Below, piece by piece: positions 52,602-61,444 of a stretch of DNA of 64,000 nucleotides. Below the pieces are notes generated by a model that was not told the origin of the DNA, made no database searches, and saw nothing but the letters and a program-made list of their open reading frames with translations. Location of the stretch: the NCBI RefSeq assembly GCF_030411955.1, contig NZ_JASNRA010000010.1, forward strand, positions 41,681 through 105,680. The letters run 5' to 3'. A program made the position numbers and the translations under genes. The stretch's first letter is position 1. Each line of letters opens with the position of its first letter. This stretch comes from Massilia sp. YIM B02443. GTDB taxonomy: Bacteria; Pseudomonadota; Gammaproteobacteria; Burkholderiales; Burkholderiaceae_D.

Positions 52602-53927
52602 CTAGAGAACGGCAGGAGTGCTCTTCGCCGCATCCGTCCGCTCGAGCCGCTTGACCAGCAACTGGTCGACCCGGTAATGATCGACGTCCAGCACTTCGAA
52701 GCGCATCCCTTCGTGCTCGACGCTGTCGGTCGGCTTGGGCACCTTGCGCAGCATGTACATCATGAATCCGGCCGCCGTTTCGTAATGCTCTTCTTCCGGC
52801 AGCGATTCGAGTTCGAGCACCCGTTTCATGTCGGCCACCGGGGTGCTGCCGTCGATCAGCCATGAGCCATCGTCGCGCTGCATGGCCTGCTGGTCCGCCT
52901 CCAGCGGGCCGCCCCAGCGCCCCATCACGGTCACCATGATGTCGCTCAGCGTGATCACGCCGACCACCAGCGCGTATTCGTTGATGACGACGGCGAAGGT
53001 CTCCTTGGTCGAACGGAAACGGTCCAGCAATTCGGACAGCGTCAGCGTATCCGGAATCATCAATACCTTGCGGATGCTCGATTCGTTCAGGTGGAATTGC
53101 GACTGGTTGTTCAGCAGGCGCACCAGGATGTCGCGCGTATCGACATAGCCGATCACGCGGTCGATCACGCCATCGCACACCGGGAATTTCGACAGCGAGT
53201 GCTGGGCGATCTTTTGCCGGATGCTTTCTTCCGATTCCTTCAGCGTGAAGAACACCACGTTGTCGCGCGTGGTCATGGTCGACGTCACCGCGCGCGATTC
53301 GAGTTCGAACACGTTCTCGATGAAATGCTGTTCCTGCTTCTGCAATACCCCGGCCTGGGCGCCCGCTTCCACCACGGCCGAGATTTCATCGAAGGTGATG
53401 CGGTCTTCGCGCGTCATCTCCACGCCGAACAGGCGGAACAGCATGTTCGCCACCTTGTTCAGCGCCCAGGAAAACGGCCGGAAGATGCGGATGATCAGCA
53501 GCACCGGACGAATCACGGCCATCGCCGTGGTTTCCGGCGCAATCATCGCCAGGCGCTTGGGCATCAAATCGGAAAACAGCACGAACAAGGTGGTGACGAA
53601 CACGAACGACAGCACGAAGGCCACGTTGTCCTGTCCCGGTCCGCTATAGAACAACGACAGCCAGTCGAAGAAATACGGCCGCAACGCCCCTTCCCCCAGG
53701 ATACCGCCGAGAATCGCGATCGCATTCAAGCCCAGCTGCGACGCCGCGAAGAAATCGGCCGATTGCGCCTGCAGCGACATCACTTTCTGCGCCCGCTCGT
53801 CACCCGCTTCGGCCAGCAGTTTCAGTTTGATCTTGCGTGCGCCGGCCAGCGAGATTTCGCTCAGCGACAGGAAGCCGGCGGCCAGCACCAGCACCGTCAG
53901 TACAGCCAGATGTTCGAACAAGCTCAT
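52602..53927 (-). CDS. CNNM/CorC-type (HlyC-like) membrane protein with CBS domains
   Basis: A 441-residue protein. An N-terminal DUF21/CNNM domain with about four helices (AVLTVLVLAAGFLSLSEISLAGARKIKL.., LGLNAIAILGGILGEG, VAFVLSFVFVTTLFVLFSDLMPKRLA) is followed by two CBS motifs (about 215-335) and a CorC/HlyC C-terminal domain (DDGSWLIDGSTPVADMKRVLEL). Such proteins relate to Mg2+ or metal efflux in the inner membrane; the old hemolysin name is misleading. It lies 36 bases after nhaR on the same strand, so the two may be co-transcribed. Confidence 0.93.
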   Translation of the reverse strand: MSLFEHLAVLTVLVLAAGFLSLSEISLAGARKIKLKLLAEAGDERAQKVMSLQAQSADFFAASQLGLNAIAILGGILGEGALRPYFFDWLSLFYSGPGQDNVAFVLSFVFVTTLFVLFSDLMPKRLAMIAPETTAMAVIRPVLLIIRIFRPFSWALNKVANMLFRLFGVEMTREDRITFDEISAVVEAGAQAGVLQKQEQHFIENVFELESRAVTSTMTTRDNVVFFTLKESEESIRQKIAQHSLSKFPVCDGVIDRVIGYVDTRDILVRLLNNQSQFHLNESSIRKVLMIPDTLTLSELLDRFRSTKETFAVVINEYALVVGVITLSDIMVTVMGRWGGPLEADQQAMQRDDGSWLIDGSTPVADMKRVLELESLPEEEHYETAAGFMMYMLRKVPKPTDSVEHEGMRFEVLDVDHYRVDQLLVKRLERTDAAKSTPAVL

Positions 53928-53963
53928 GGGATACTCGGCATTCTTATTGTCGGAAAGTCTTCT

Positions 53964-54860
53964 TTATACAAACAATTTATCACGTGCGAGCGTACTGATC
54001 GCGACAGTTGCCGGATGGCTGATGCGGCGCTCGGTGGTCAGCGCATACACCTGCTCCACCACCGCGTCGACCTGGCCGATCGCCACCACCTGGTACTGGC
54101 TGCACACCTGCGGCGCGATCACCGACGGCGCGAAGAACACCCCCGCACCCGACTGGCCAAAGGCCTGCATCATGGCGCTGTCGTCGAATTCGCCAACGAT
54201 GTGCGGGTGGACTTCGCTGCGTTCCAGCCAGCGCAGCAGGCGTTGGTGGATGGCGAAATCCTCGCCGGGAAGCAACATCGGCGCATTGTGCAGGCAGGCC
54301 GGGAAGTCCGGTCCCAGCCGTTCGGCCAGCTCGGCCGTGGCGAAGGCGGTCATCGGGCTTTCGCCCAGCAAGTGGTTGTAGGCGCGCACGCTGAAATGCG
54401 GCGGGATCGGGCGGTCGGCCATCACCAGGTCGAGCCGGTGCACCGCCAGGTCGGCCACCAGGCTGTCCAGCCGGCCCTCGCGGCAGATCAGCTTGACCGG
54501 CTCGTCCAGCTTGAGGGCCGGCTCGACCAGCTGGCAGGCGATCAGCTTCGACACCGAATCGGCGCAGCCGACCCGGAACGTGGTGGTCGCGAACGACTGG
54601 TCGCGCACCAGCTCCAGCAGCTCGTCGCCGGTGCTGAAGATGTGCTCGGCATAGCTGAGGATGCGGCGGCCGGTTTCGGTCAGTTCCAGGTTGCGCCCGG
54701 CGCGGCGGAACAGTTCTACCCCCAGCGTCTCGGCGAATTCGGTCAGCTGCCCCGACACCGATTGCGGCGTCAGGTGCAGCTGGGCGGCGGCCTTGGCGAT
54801 GCTGCCGGTTTTCGCCACCATCCAGAAATAACGCAGGTGCTTATAGTTGAGTGATGCCAT
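53964..54860 (-). CDS. nhaR: NhaR-type LysR-family regulator
   Basis: A 298-residue LysR regulator. The N-terminus LNYKHLRYFWMVAKTGSIAKAAAQLHLTPQSVSGQLTEFAE is the NhaR signature, resembling E. coli NhaR (HLYYFW). The effector domain follows from about residue 92. In E. coli it answers Na+ and pH and activates nhaA. Here it precedes a CNNM-type ion protein and is divergent from a TerC family gene, so control of ion or metal homeostasis is a reasonable inference. No nhaA in the window. Confidence 0.9.
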   Translation of the reverse strand: MASLNYKHLRYFWMVAKTGSIAKAAAQLHLTPQSVSGQLTEFAETLGVELFRRAGRNLELTETGRRILSYAEHIFSTGDELLELVRDQSFATTTFRVGCADSVSKLIACQLVEPALKLDEPVKLICREGRLDSLVADLAVHRLDLVMADRPIPPHFSVRAYNHLLGESPMTAFATAELAERLGPDFPACLHNAPMLLPGEDFAIHQRLLRWLERSEVHPHIVGEFDDSAMMQAFGQSGAGVFFAPSVIAPQVCSQYQVVAIGQVDAVVEQVYALTTERRISHPATVAISTLARDKLFV

Positions 54861-54876
54861 GCCTCACCTCGTAAAC

Positions 54877-54914
54877 ATCGAATAAATCGAATCCAGAACC
54901 AATGATATTCGAAT
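54877..54914. promoter_or_regulatory. Repeated ATCGAAT motifs between nhaR and terC
   Basis: ATCGAAT at 54877-54883 and 54886-54892, then the palindrome ATTCGAAT at 54907-54914, within the divergent AT-rich gap. Repeated half-sites next to a LysR gene suggest a regulator binding region, probably for NhaR; this is inference. Confidence 0.45.
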
Positions 54915-54975
54915 TGTACGATGGATGCAGGCCCCATATAGTGTGGCATTCATTCACTACCTCGGGAGAAACATA

Positions 54976-55005
54976 ATGCACTTGTACTTTGGGAGGACCT
55001 CATGA
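54976..55005 (+). CDS. Nine-codon upstream ORF overlapping the terC start
   Basis: ATG at 54976 encodes MHLYFGRTS and stops at TGA 55003-55005, which shares its first two bases with the terC ATG (55002-55004, ATGA). It has its own site GGGAG, 7 bases upstream. The arrangement predicts that translating this short peptide sets re-initiation at terC, whose own site GGGAGG lies inside it. It may be coincidental. Confidence 0.4.
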   Translation: MHLYFGRTS

Positions 55006-55967
55006 ACGGTCTGGAAACAATTGCTAGCGGCCCGATGTGGGCTGCCTTCGTCGGCTTCGTGCTGATCATGCTGGCGCTCGACCTGTTCGTCTTCGGCGGC
55101 AACAAGGCGCACAAGGTCAGTGTCAAGGAAGCCGGGATCTGGTCGCTGGTCTGGGTCAGCCTGGCGCTGCTGTTCAATGGCGGCCTGTGGTGGTACCTGA
55201 ACGGCACGGTCGGCTCGGAAATCGCCGACCAGAAAGCGCTCGAATTCTTCTCGGGCTACCTGATCGAGAAAGCGCTGTCGGTCGATAACGTGTTCGTGTT
55301 CCTGCTGATCTTCACCGCCTTCCAGGTGCCGCAGCAGTACCAGCGTCGCGTGCTGATCTACGGCGTGCTGGGCGCCATCATCATGCGTGCCATCATGATC
55401 AGTGCCGGCGCATGGGTGGTGAGCGAATTCAGCTGGGTCCTGTACATCTTCGGCGCGTTCCTGCTGTTCACCGGTATCCGCATGCTGGTGGCGGTCGACG
55501 AAGAGCCGGACGTGGCCAACAACCCGGTGCTGAAGCTGGCGCGCAAGCACCTGCGGGTGGCCGACGGCGACCATGGCGAGAAGTTCTTCATCAAGAAGGA
55601 TGGCCTGCGCTTCGTGACGCCGCTGTTCCTGGTGCTGATCCTGATCGAGGTGACCGACCTGATCTTCGCGGTGGACTCGATCCCGGCGATCTTCGCGATC
55701 ACGACCGACCCGTTCATCGTGTTCACGTCGAACATGTTCGCGATCCTGGGCTTGCGTGCGCTGTACTTCCTGCTGGTTGACGTGGCCGACCGCTTCCACC
55801 TGCTCAAGTACGGCCTGGCGATGGTGCTGACCTTCATCGGTGTCAAGATGCTGATCATGCCGTGGTACCACGTGCCGGTGCAGGCGTCGCTGACGGTGGT
55901 GGCGGTGCTGATCGCGGGCAGCTGTATCGCCAGCGTGTTGATCACCAAGAAGGACGACGCCAAGTAA
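55002..55967 (+). CDS. TerC/Alx family integral membrane protein
   Basis: A 321-residue protein with about nine membrane helices. Hallmark TerC motifs with acidic residues in the membrane are GYLIEKALSVDNVFVFLLIF and LILIEVTDLIFAVDSIPAIFAI, which carry the paired Asp/Glu metal-binding positions seen in Alx/MeeF manganese exporters. It probably exports Mn2+ or helps metal loading of secreted proteins. GGGAGG lies 6 bases upstream of the start. E. coli alx has a yybP-ykoY manganese riboswitch; I do not see its core upstream here. Confidence 0.93.
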   Translation: MNGLETIASGPMWAAFVGFVLIMLALDLFVFGGNKAHKVSVKEAGIWSLVWVSLALLFNGGLWWYLNGTVGSEIADQKALEFFSGYLIEKALSVDNVFVFLLIFTAFQVPQQYQRRVLIYGVLGAIIMRAIMISAGAWVVSEFSWVLYIFGAFLLFTGIRMLVAVDEEPDVANNPVLKLARKHLRVADGDHGEKFFIKKDGLRFVTPLFLVLILIEVTDLIFAVDSIPAIFAITTDPFIVFTSNMFAILGLRALYFLLVDVADRFHLLKYGLAMVLTFIGVKMLIMPWYHVPVQASLTVVAVLIAGSCIASVLITKKDDAK

Positions 55968-55983
55968 GCACAGGCAGTCGTTG

Positions 55984-56017
55984 AAAGAGGCCCGGGTTCC
56001 GGGCCTCTTTTTTTTTT
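55984..56017 (+). terminator. Strong rho-independent terminator after terC
   Basis: AAAGAGGCCCGG (55984-55995), loop GTT, CCGGGCCTCTTT (55999-56010), then seven more T. Stem of 12 perfect pairs. Closes the terC transcript next to the convergent TPR-regulator stop at 56036. Confidence 0.93.
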
Positions 56018-56035
56018 GCGCGCTGCAAGCGCGTT

Positions 56036-57919
56036 TCAATAACCGCGGCGCGAACGGGCCGGCCGCGCGGAAGGCGGCTTGGCCAGCGGCTTGCTCATTG
56101 GCTTGTTCATTGGCTTGCTCAGCGGCTTATTCACCGGCTTCAGCGCCGGCTTGTCGTCCGGCGCCGGCGCATCCGCCTTGGCCTCGTCCGTCGCGCCCTG
56201 CTCCTGTTCGGGCTTGGGCAGCAGGGCATTCACTTGCTCCATCAGCTGCGCGAAGCGTCCCTGCCCCGGCTGCAGCTTGTCGACCCGCTCCAGGATCGCG
56301 CGCGCCTCGAGTTCGAGTTCCTCGTCGTAGCCGCGCTGCTGCATGTGCGACACCAGGATCTGCACCGCGTTGAACAGCACCCGCACATTGTCCGGCACCC
56401 GCTCGCGCGCATGGCGCATCCATTCCACCGCTTCGCGCAGCTTGCCGCTCTTCCACAGCACCACGCCCTGGTTCATCAGGTCGACCGCGTCCTTGCGCGC
56501 GGCGCGGATCATCGCGGCGCCTTCCTCGGACAGGCGCGCCTTGTCGAAGATCTTCTGGATCTCGTCCTGCAGCAGCGTGTTGTCGTGGTTGTTGCGCACC
56601 ACGTGGCACAGCACTTCGCCCGGCGTGTCCTTGAGGCCGACCGCGAACAGCATGGTCGCCATCTCGATACAGATCGCGCTGTTGGGACGCGCCGGGTCTT
56701 GCTGCAGCATCGCTTCCAGTTCGTCGCCGGCGCGGCGCGCGTTGTTGCCGTCGCCGCTTTCATGAAACACCAGGCCCTCGGTGATCTTGGCGCGCAGGCG
56801 CATGAACTCGTGCTCGGTCCCAAATTCGCGCTGCGCCAGCAGCAGCAACTGCAGCGCGTCCTTGGTCTCGTTCTTCAGGCCGCACACGCGTGCCAGGCCG
56901 AGGTAGGCGTCAGGCGTCTTGCGGATCGAGTATTCGCCGATCACCAGGCACTTGCGGAAAGCCTTTTCGGCCAGCGGGATGTTCCCGAGCCGCAGTGCGG
57001 CCTGGCCCAGGCTGCGCTGGCGCGGCACCGAATTCGGTGACAGCCTGGCGCCGCGCTCCAGGACCGCGGCCGCTTCCTCGTGCTGGCCCATGCCCTGGTA
57101 GGCCAGCGCCAGCTGGTCGTAGGCGTCGATGTAGTGGCGGTTCTCGGCGACGATGGTCTGGAACATCTGGCGCGCCTGCTCGAATTCGCCGTCGGCCAGG
57201 CGGATCTTGCCCAGGCCGGCGCGCGCCCAGTGGTATTCGCGCTGCGCCAGCACCTGCTCGTACACCTCGCGCGCGCGCGCCGGCTGGCCGCTGCGCTCGA
57301 ACATGCGCGCCTTCATGCGCAGCAGGTCGATCAGGTGGGTCTTGCCGGTAGCGGCGATCTGCTCGTCGCACAGGCGCGCCGCGCGCAGGTAGTCCTTTTC
57401 AATGACCGCCTGGTCGATCGGGCGCAGCACCTGCTTCTTGCGCCACACGCGGTTCAGGCGGGTGAGCAGCACGCCCTCGGTGATCGGCTTGACCAGGTAG
57501 GCGTCCGGCTGGTGCTCGGCCGCGCCCATCACCGATTCGACGCTCTTCTCGGCCGACACCATCACGAACACCGAGGACGGCAGCAGCAGCTGGCGCACGC
57601 GCGCTTCTTCCAGCACCTGCTGGCCGTTCTTGCCCTCGCCCAGGTTGTAGTCGCACACGACCACGTCGTAGCGCAGCTTGGCCAGCAGCGCCATCGCTTC
57701 GCCGCCGCTCGAGGCCTGGTCGATGTTCTTGGCGCCCAGGTTGCGCAGGCTTTCGCGCAGCAGCTGGCGCACGCCGATGAAGTCGTCGACCACCAGGCAG
57801 TTCTTGCTGGCCCAGTCGATCTGTTCCAGCACTTTGACAGGGGCCGCCGGAGCGGCCGGCGCTGCCGGCGCGTCCGATGCGACGGCAGCGCTGTCGGCGG
57901 TCGTGTTGGGCGTGCTCAT
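56036..57919 (-). CDS. Response regulator with TPR repeats and lysine-proline tail
   Basis: A 627-residue protein. After an Ala/Pro-rich start there is a receiver domain (about 36-160, phosphoacceptor Asp90 in DVVVCDYNLGEG, Lys around 144 in YLVKPI), then about ten TPR-like helical repeats (about 165-540; e.g. YHWARAGLGKIRLADGEFEQARQMF). The tail repeats K-P-x-x-K-P (KPVNKPLSKPMNKPMSKPLAKP) before RSRRGY. No DNA-binding or enzyme domain, so it probably signals by protein contact. Its ATG overlaps the kinase gene end (ATGA, 57916-57919), marking them as cognate. Confidence 0.93.
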   Translation of the reverse strand: MSTPNTTADSAAVASDAPAAPAAPAAPVKVLEQIDWASKNCLVVDDFIGVRQLLRESLRNLGAKNIDQASSGGEAMALLAKLRYDVVVCDYNLGEGKNGQQVLEEARVRQLLLPSSVFVMVSAEKSVESVMGAAEHQPDAYLVKPITEGVLLTRLNRVWRKKQVLRPIDQAVIEKDYLRAARLCDEQIAATGKTHLIDLLRMKARMFERSGQPARAREVYEQVLAQREYHWARAGLGKIRLADGEFEQARQMFQTIVAENRHYIDAYDQLALAYQGMGQHEEAAAVLERGARLSPNSVPRQRSLGQAALRLGNIPLAEKAFRKCLVIGEYSIRKTPDAYLGLARVCGLKNETKDALQLLLLAQREFGTEHEFMRLRAKITEGLVFHESGDGNNARRAGDELEAMLQQDPARPNSAICIEMATMLFAVGLKDTPGEVLCHVVRNNHDNTLLQDEIQKIFDKARLSEEGAAMIRAARKDAVDLMNQGVVLWKSGKLREAVEWMRHARERVPDNVRVLFNAVQILVSHMQQRGYDEELELEARAILERVDKLQPGQGRFAQLMEQVNALLPKPEQEQGATDEAKADAPAPDDKPALKPVNKPLSKPMNKPMSKPLAKPPSARPARSRRGY

Positions 57920-58611
57920 GGCAGGGTCAGGATGAAACAGCCGCCGCCCAGCCTGCCGCCATTCTCGAGACGCACCGCGCCGACCCGCTCGCGATGGCGG
58001 TGCATGCGCGCCACTTCGCTGGCGAAGTACAGGCCCAGGCCGGCGCTGTTGGTCAGGAAGTCGACGCCACCGGCCGCCGACCCTGCCGCCAGCAGCGCCG
58101 GCGGGAAGCCGCCGCCATTGTCCTCGACCCGGATCTCGACGCCGTCGTCGTCGATGCCGCGCACGCTCAGGGCGATGCGGTCGCGCGTGTAATGCACGGC
58201 GTTGTTGACCGCATGCGAGACCACGCCCACGATCAGGTCTTCGTCGACGTGCGCCACCAGCTCAGGATCGACGTCGAGTTCGAGCGCGATGCCGCGCGAC
58301 TCCAGCAGCACGCGCGCCAGCGCCACCACCTGCTCCACCAGCTGGCCCGCTTCCAGTGGCTGCATGTCGAACGGATAGGCGGGCTTGCCGACCTGCTTGT
58401 ACAGCGCCAGCAGCTGCATCAGGTTGTCGTTCAGGCGGCGCGTCTGGTACAGCATCTGCGCCATCTGCGGATACGCCTTCTCGGTCTGCGGCGACGCATC
58501 GTCGAGCAGGCGTTCCAGCGTGCCGGACAGGACGCTGATCGAGTTCTTCATGTCGTGCGCGGTGGACGCCAGGAACAGGAACAGCTCGGGCGAATGTTGC
58601 GAATCTTCCAT
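57916..58611 (-). CDS. Small soluble sensor histidine kinase
   Basis: A 231-residue minimal kinase of the HisKA/HATPase type with no sensor domain or membrane helix. Phospho-His19 lies in LASTAHDMKNSISVLSG and the ATPase domain has VVSHAVNNAVHYTRD (N box), DNGGGFP and SAGLGLYFAS. It may phosphorylate the overlapping TPR regulator, possibly after recruitment by another protein. GGAGGCCG lies upstream of the start. Confidence 0.9.
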   Translation of the reverse strand: MEDSQHSPELFLFLASTAHDMKNSISVLSGTLERLLDDASPQTEKAYPQMAQMLYQTRRLNDNLMQLLALYKQVGKPAYPFDMQPLEAGQLVEQVVALARVLLESRGIALELDVDPELVAHVDEDLIVGVVSHAVNNAVHYTRDRIALSVRGIDDDGVEIRVEDNGGGFPPALLAAGSAAGGVDFLTNSAGLGLYFASEVARMHRHRERVGAVRLENGGRLGGGCFILTLP

Positions 58612-58725
58612 CCGGACGGCCTCCTTGGCCGCATAAAGTTGCTACGCGTAAATTATACCCGCGCGGATTTGACATTTCGCGCGCCGTGACAGCGTACTAC
58701 GTCACCTTTTGCGCCGACACAACGG

Positions 58726-60384
58726 TCAAGCTTCGTCGTCGATGCTTGCCGGCGCACGGCTGCTGCGGCGTGCGCGCAGCACGAAGCGCGCCGGATCGAG
58801 CGCGTCGACCAGCGCCATCTCGAGCGGCAGGGGTTCGCCCTCCAGCTGCGCCGCCAGCAACTCGGCCGCCAGCGGCGCCCAGATCAGGCCGCGCGAGGCG
58901 TAGCCGAGCAGGCCGTGCAGGCACGGGTGGCGCGGCACGTCGCGCAGGCGCTCGGTGGCGCCGGCGGCGGCGAAATCCGGCAGGCGGCCGACCAGCGGCA
59001 GCCGGTCCGGCGCCACGCAGCGAAAACCCACGCGCCCCAGCAGCGGCGCGCCCAGCGCGGCCCCCGGATCGGACACCAGCGCGCGCAGGCGCTCCACGTT
59101 TTCATCGTGGCTGGCGGCGCGCAGTTGCGGATCGTCGTCGAGATCGTAGGTGGCGCCGGCGCAGGTGACGCCGCTGCCGGACGGCGTCAGGTAGGCTTCG
59201 CGGCACAGCACCAGCGGCAGTTGCGGCGCGTGCTCCGGCGCCAGGTGCGTGACCTGGCCGCGCAGCGCCTGCAGCGGCAGGTCGCGCGTCTGCCCCATCT
59301 GGCGCGCGCCGGCGCCGCTGGCCAGCACCACGGTCGGGGCGCGGCCCAGTTCTTCTCCATCGACGGCGCGCGCCAGCCAGTCGTCGCCGTCGCGTTCGAG
59401 CCGGACGTCGCCGGCGCCGAAGCGCGTGGTCAGCAAACCGCCGCACGACGCCAGCATCGCCGCGCACACGCTGGCGGGACGCGCCCAGCCGCCCTGCGGG
59501 AACAGCCAGCCGCCATCGGGCGCCGGCAGGCCAAGCAAGGCCGCTGCCTGATCCGGTTCGAGCCAGCGCGCGAAGTCGCCCGGCACCGTGCCCGCGGCCG
59601 CGATCGCGCGCGACACCGCCGCGTGGCCGGCGTCGCGCGCCAGCTGCAGCACGCCGCACTGGGCGCCGTCGAAGGCGCGGCCGATGCCGCCCAGCCCCTG
59701 CCAGTAACGCAGCGCGTACAGGTAGGCCGCGCGCGTGAGGCGGGTCGGGATGTTGTCGTCGCGCGAGAGCAGCGGCATGAAGATGCCGGCCAGGTTGCCC
59801 GAGGCTTCCATCGCCGCATGCGGATGACGCTCGATCAAGGTGACCTGCCAGCCGCGCGCGCACAGGCGCGCGGCGGCGGCGCAGCCGGCCACGCCGGCGC
59901 CCAGCACCAGCGCGCGCCGTTCGGGCGGGGGCGTGACGGGCAGGCGCGGCTTGCGGCTGGCGAAGACGGCATCTCCATCGCCATCGAAGACGAAGCCCTG
60001 CGCCTGCAGTGCTGCGCGCTGCCCGCCGTCGAGGCCGGGCGCGGTGAGCCAAGCGCCGAGCGTCGTCAGGCGTGCCAGCGGCCGTACGAAATCAGTGCCA
60101 TCCACGGCATGCAGGCGGATCGCGTCGAGGTGCGCATTCAGTTGTGTCAGGGCGCCCTCCAATGGCGCCGCAATCAAATCGAGCGTGACGTTGGCATCGG
60201 GCTGCGGGATACGGTGAAAGCCCGGCTGCAAACCGCCGGCCAGCGCGATCACGTGCAGGCGGGCAGGCCGCTGCGGATCGGCGCGCCAGGCTTCGACCAG
60301 TTCGGTGAAGCGGCGGCCATCGCCATGGTCACTGTCGAAGACGGTATAGCGCGCGCGGCCGTGCCAATGTTCGGTGAGCTGCAT
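58726..60384 (-). CDS. mnmC: MnmC-like tRNA modification protein with eroded methyltransferase domain
   Basis: A 552-residue protein. The C-terminal FAD oxidoreductase half (from about 165; VLGAGVAGCAAAARL, then GGWLFPQGGWARPASVCAAML and LHGLLGYASRGLIWAPLAAELLA) is the MnmC1 part that turns cmnm5s2U into nm5s2U in tRNA. The N-terminal half is reduced to about 150 residues: the SAM loop E-T-G-F-G-x-G-x-N-F reads DSDHGDGRRF and the DGFAPxxNPxxW motif is lost (VDGTDFVRPLARL). It therefore likely lacks MnmC2 methyltransferase activity. The start at 60384 follows the tag stop by 2 bases. Confidence 0.85.
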   Translation of the reverse strand: MQLTEHWHGRARYTVFDSDHGDGRRFTELVEAWRADPQRPARLHVIALAGGLQPGFHRIPQPDANVTLDLIAAPLEGALTQLNAHLDAIRLHAVDGTDFVRPLARLTTLGAWLTAPGLDGGQRAALQAQGFVFDGDGDAVFASRKPRLPVTPPPERRALVLGAGVAGCAAAARLCARGWQVTLIERHPHAAMEASGNLAGIFMPLLSRDDNIPTRLTRAAYLYALRYWQGLGGIGRAFDGAQCGVLQLARDAGHAAVSRAIAAAGTVPGDFARWLEPDQAAALLGLPAPDGGWLFPQGGWARPASVCAAMLASCGGLLTTRFGAGDVRLERDGDDWLARAVDGEELGRAPTVVLASGAGARQMGQTRDLPLQALRGQVTHLAPEHAPQLPLVLCREAYLTPSGSGVTCAGATYDLDDDPQLRAASHDENVERLRALVSDPGAALGAPLLGRVGFRCVAPDRLPLVGRLPDFAAAGATERLRDVPRHPCLHGLLGYASRGLIWAPLAAELLAAQLEGEPLPLEMALVDALDPARFVLRARRSSRAPASIDDEA

Positions 60385-60386
60385 GC

Positions 60387-60950
60387 TCAACGCCTCGTGC
60401 GGCAGATGCAATCCGGAGCATGGTCGTCCACCATGCCGATGCCCTGCATGTAGGCATAGACGATGGTCGAGCCGACGAACTTGAAGCCGCGCTTGGAGAG
60501 GTCTTTCGAGAGGCGGTCCGACAGCTCGGTGCGCGCCGGGCGCTCCGCGCTGGCCCAGTCGTTCACGATCGGCTGGCCGTCGACGAAGCCCCACAGGTAG
60601 TCGTTCAGCGTGACGCCCTGCGCGCGCAGCGCCAGGTAAGCCTTCGCGTTAGTGATCGCGGCGGCGACCTTCAGCCGGTTGCGCACGATGCCGGCGTTGG
60701 CCAGCAGCCCGGCCACCTTGGCGTCGTCGTAGGCCGCGATTTTTTCCGCGTCCCAGCCGTCGAAGGCGGCGCGGTAGTTGTCGCGCTTGTTCAAGATGGT
60801 TTCCCACGACAGCCCGGCCTGCGCGCCTTCGAGGTTGAGCATCTCGAACAGGGTGGTCTCGTCGTGGCAGGGCACGCCCCACTCGTTGTCGTGATAGGCG
60901 AGGTAGCGCGGGTTGAGCGGGTTGGCCCAGGAGCAGCGGATGATCGTCAT
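60387..60950 (-). CDS. tag: DNA-3-methyladenine glycosylase I (Tag)
   Basis: A 187-residue HhH-family repair glycosylase. Zinc-site residues are Cys6 (RCSWANP), His20 (YHDNEWG) and the C-terminal HAPDC. The catalytic Glu41 lies in LFEMLNLEGAQAGLSWETIL and the tail has KFVGSTIVYAYMQGIGMVDDH. It removes 3-methyladenine from alkylated DNA. The start at 60950 has no strong ribosome binding site. It lies between an acetyltransferase (14 bases upstream) and mnmC (2 bases downstream) in one tight cluster. Confidence 0.96.
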   Translation of the reverse strand: MTIIRCSWANPLNPRYLAYHDNEWGVPCHDETTLFEMLNLEGAQAGLSWETILNKRDNYRAAFDGWDAEKIAAYDDAKVAGLLANAGIVRNRLKVAAAITNAKAYLALRAQGVTLNDYLWGFVDGQPIVNDWASAERPARTELSDRLSKDLSKRGFKFVGSTIVYAYMQGIGMVDDHAPDCICRTRR

Positions 60951-60964
60951 CGCGCCAGTATAAA

Positions 60965-61444
60965 TCAGGCCACCGGCTGCATCGTCAGGTCCAGCACTGC
61001 CACCATCTCGCCTTCCTCGTCGATCCCGGTGTCGACGAAACCGAAGCTGCCGTAGAAGCTGGACGCGACCGCGTTGCCGGGCACGTAGCTGAGCCACACC
61101 TTGCAGGCGGCAGGATCGCTGCGGATCTCGTCCAGCAGCGCCTGCAGCGCGGCCCGGCCAAGCCCGCGCCCCTGGTGATGGCGGTCGACCATGAAGCGCC
61201 AGATGCCGTACTCGCCCTCTTCGTCTTCGACGCCATCGAGCACGACGAACATCATGAAGCCGACGAGCTCCTCGCCCGCGTAGATGGCGCGCGTGTGGTA
61301 GTTCGGATAGAAGCTGGCCTGCGCGATCGAATACGAATTCGAGGCCAGGTATTCGCGCTGGTGCGGATGCAGTTCGAGATCGGTGACCGCTTCGAAGTTG
61401 TCCCGGGTGACCGGGCGCAGCGTCACGCTTGGCGCCGCCGTCAC
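60965..61444 (-). CDS. GNAT-family N-acetyltransferase (spermine/spermidine type)
   Basis: A 159-residue acetyltransferase. It has RPVTRDNFEAVTDLELHPHQREYLASNSYSIAQA, GFMMFVVLDGVEDEEGEYGIWRFMVDRHHQGRGLGRAALQALLDEIR (motif A, acetyl-CoA loop) and VPGNAVASSFYGSFGFVDTG. Resembles diamine/spermidine acetyltransferases. The ATG overlaps the end of the DUF2384 gene (ATGA 61441-61444), so they are coupled. Downstream is tag after 14 bases. Confidence 0.92.
   Translation of the reverse strand: MTAAPSVTLRPVTRDNFEAVTDLELHPHQREYLASNSYSIAQASFYPNYHTRAIYAGEELVGFMMFVVLDGVEDEEGEYGIWRFMVDRHHQGRGLGRAALQALLDEIRSDPAACKVWLSYVPGNAVASSFYGSFGFVDTGIDEEGEMVAVLDLTMQPVA

Noticed and set aside
54861..55001. yybP-ykoY manganese riboswitch before terC
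   Set aside because: Looked for because E. coli alx has one. The leader is short and AT-rich and lacks the conserved GC-rich four-way junction core.
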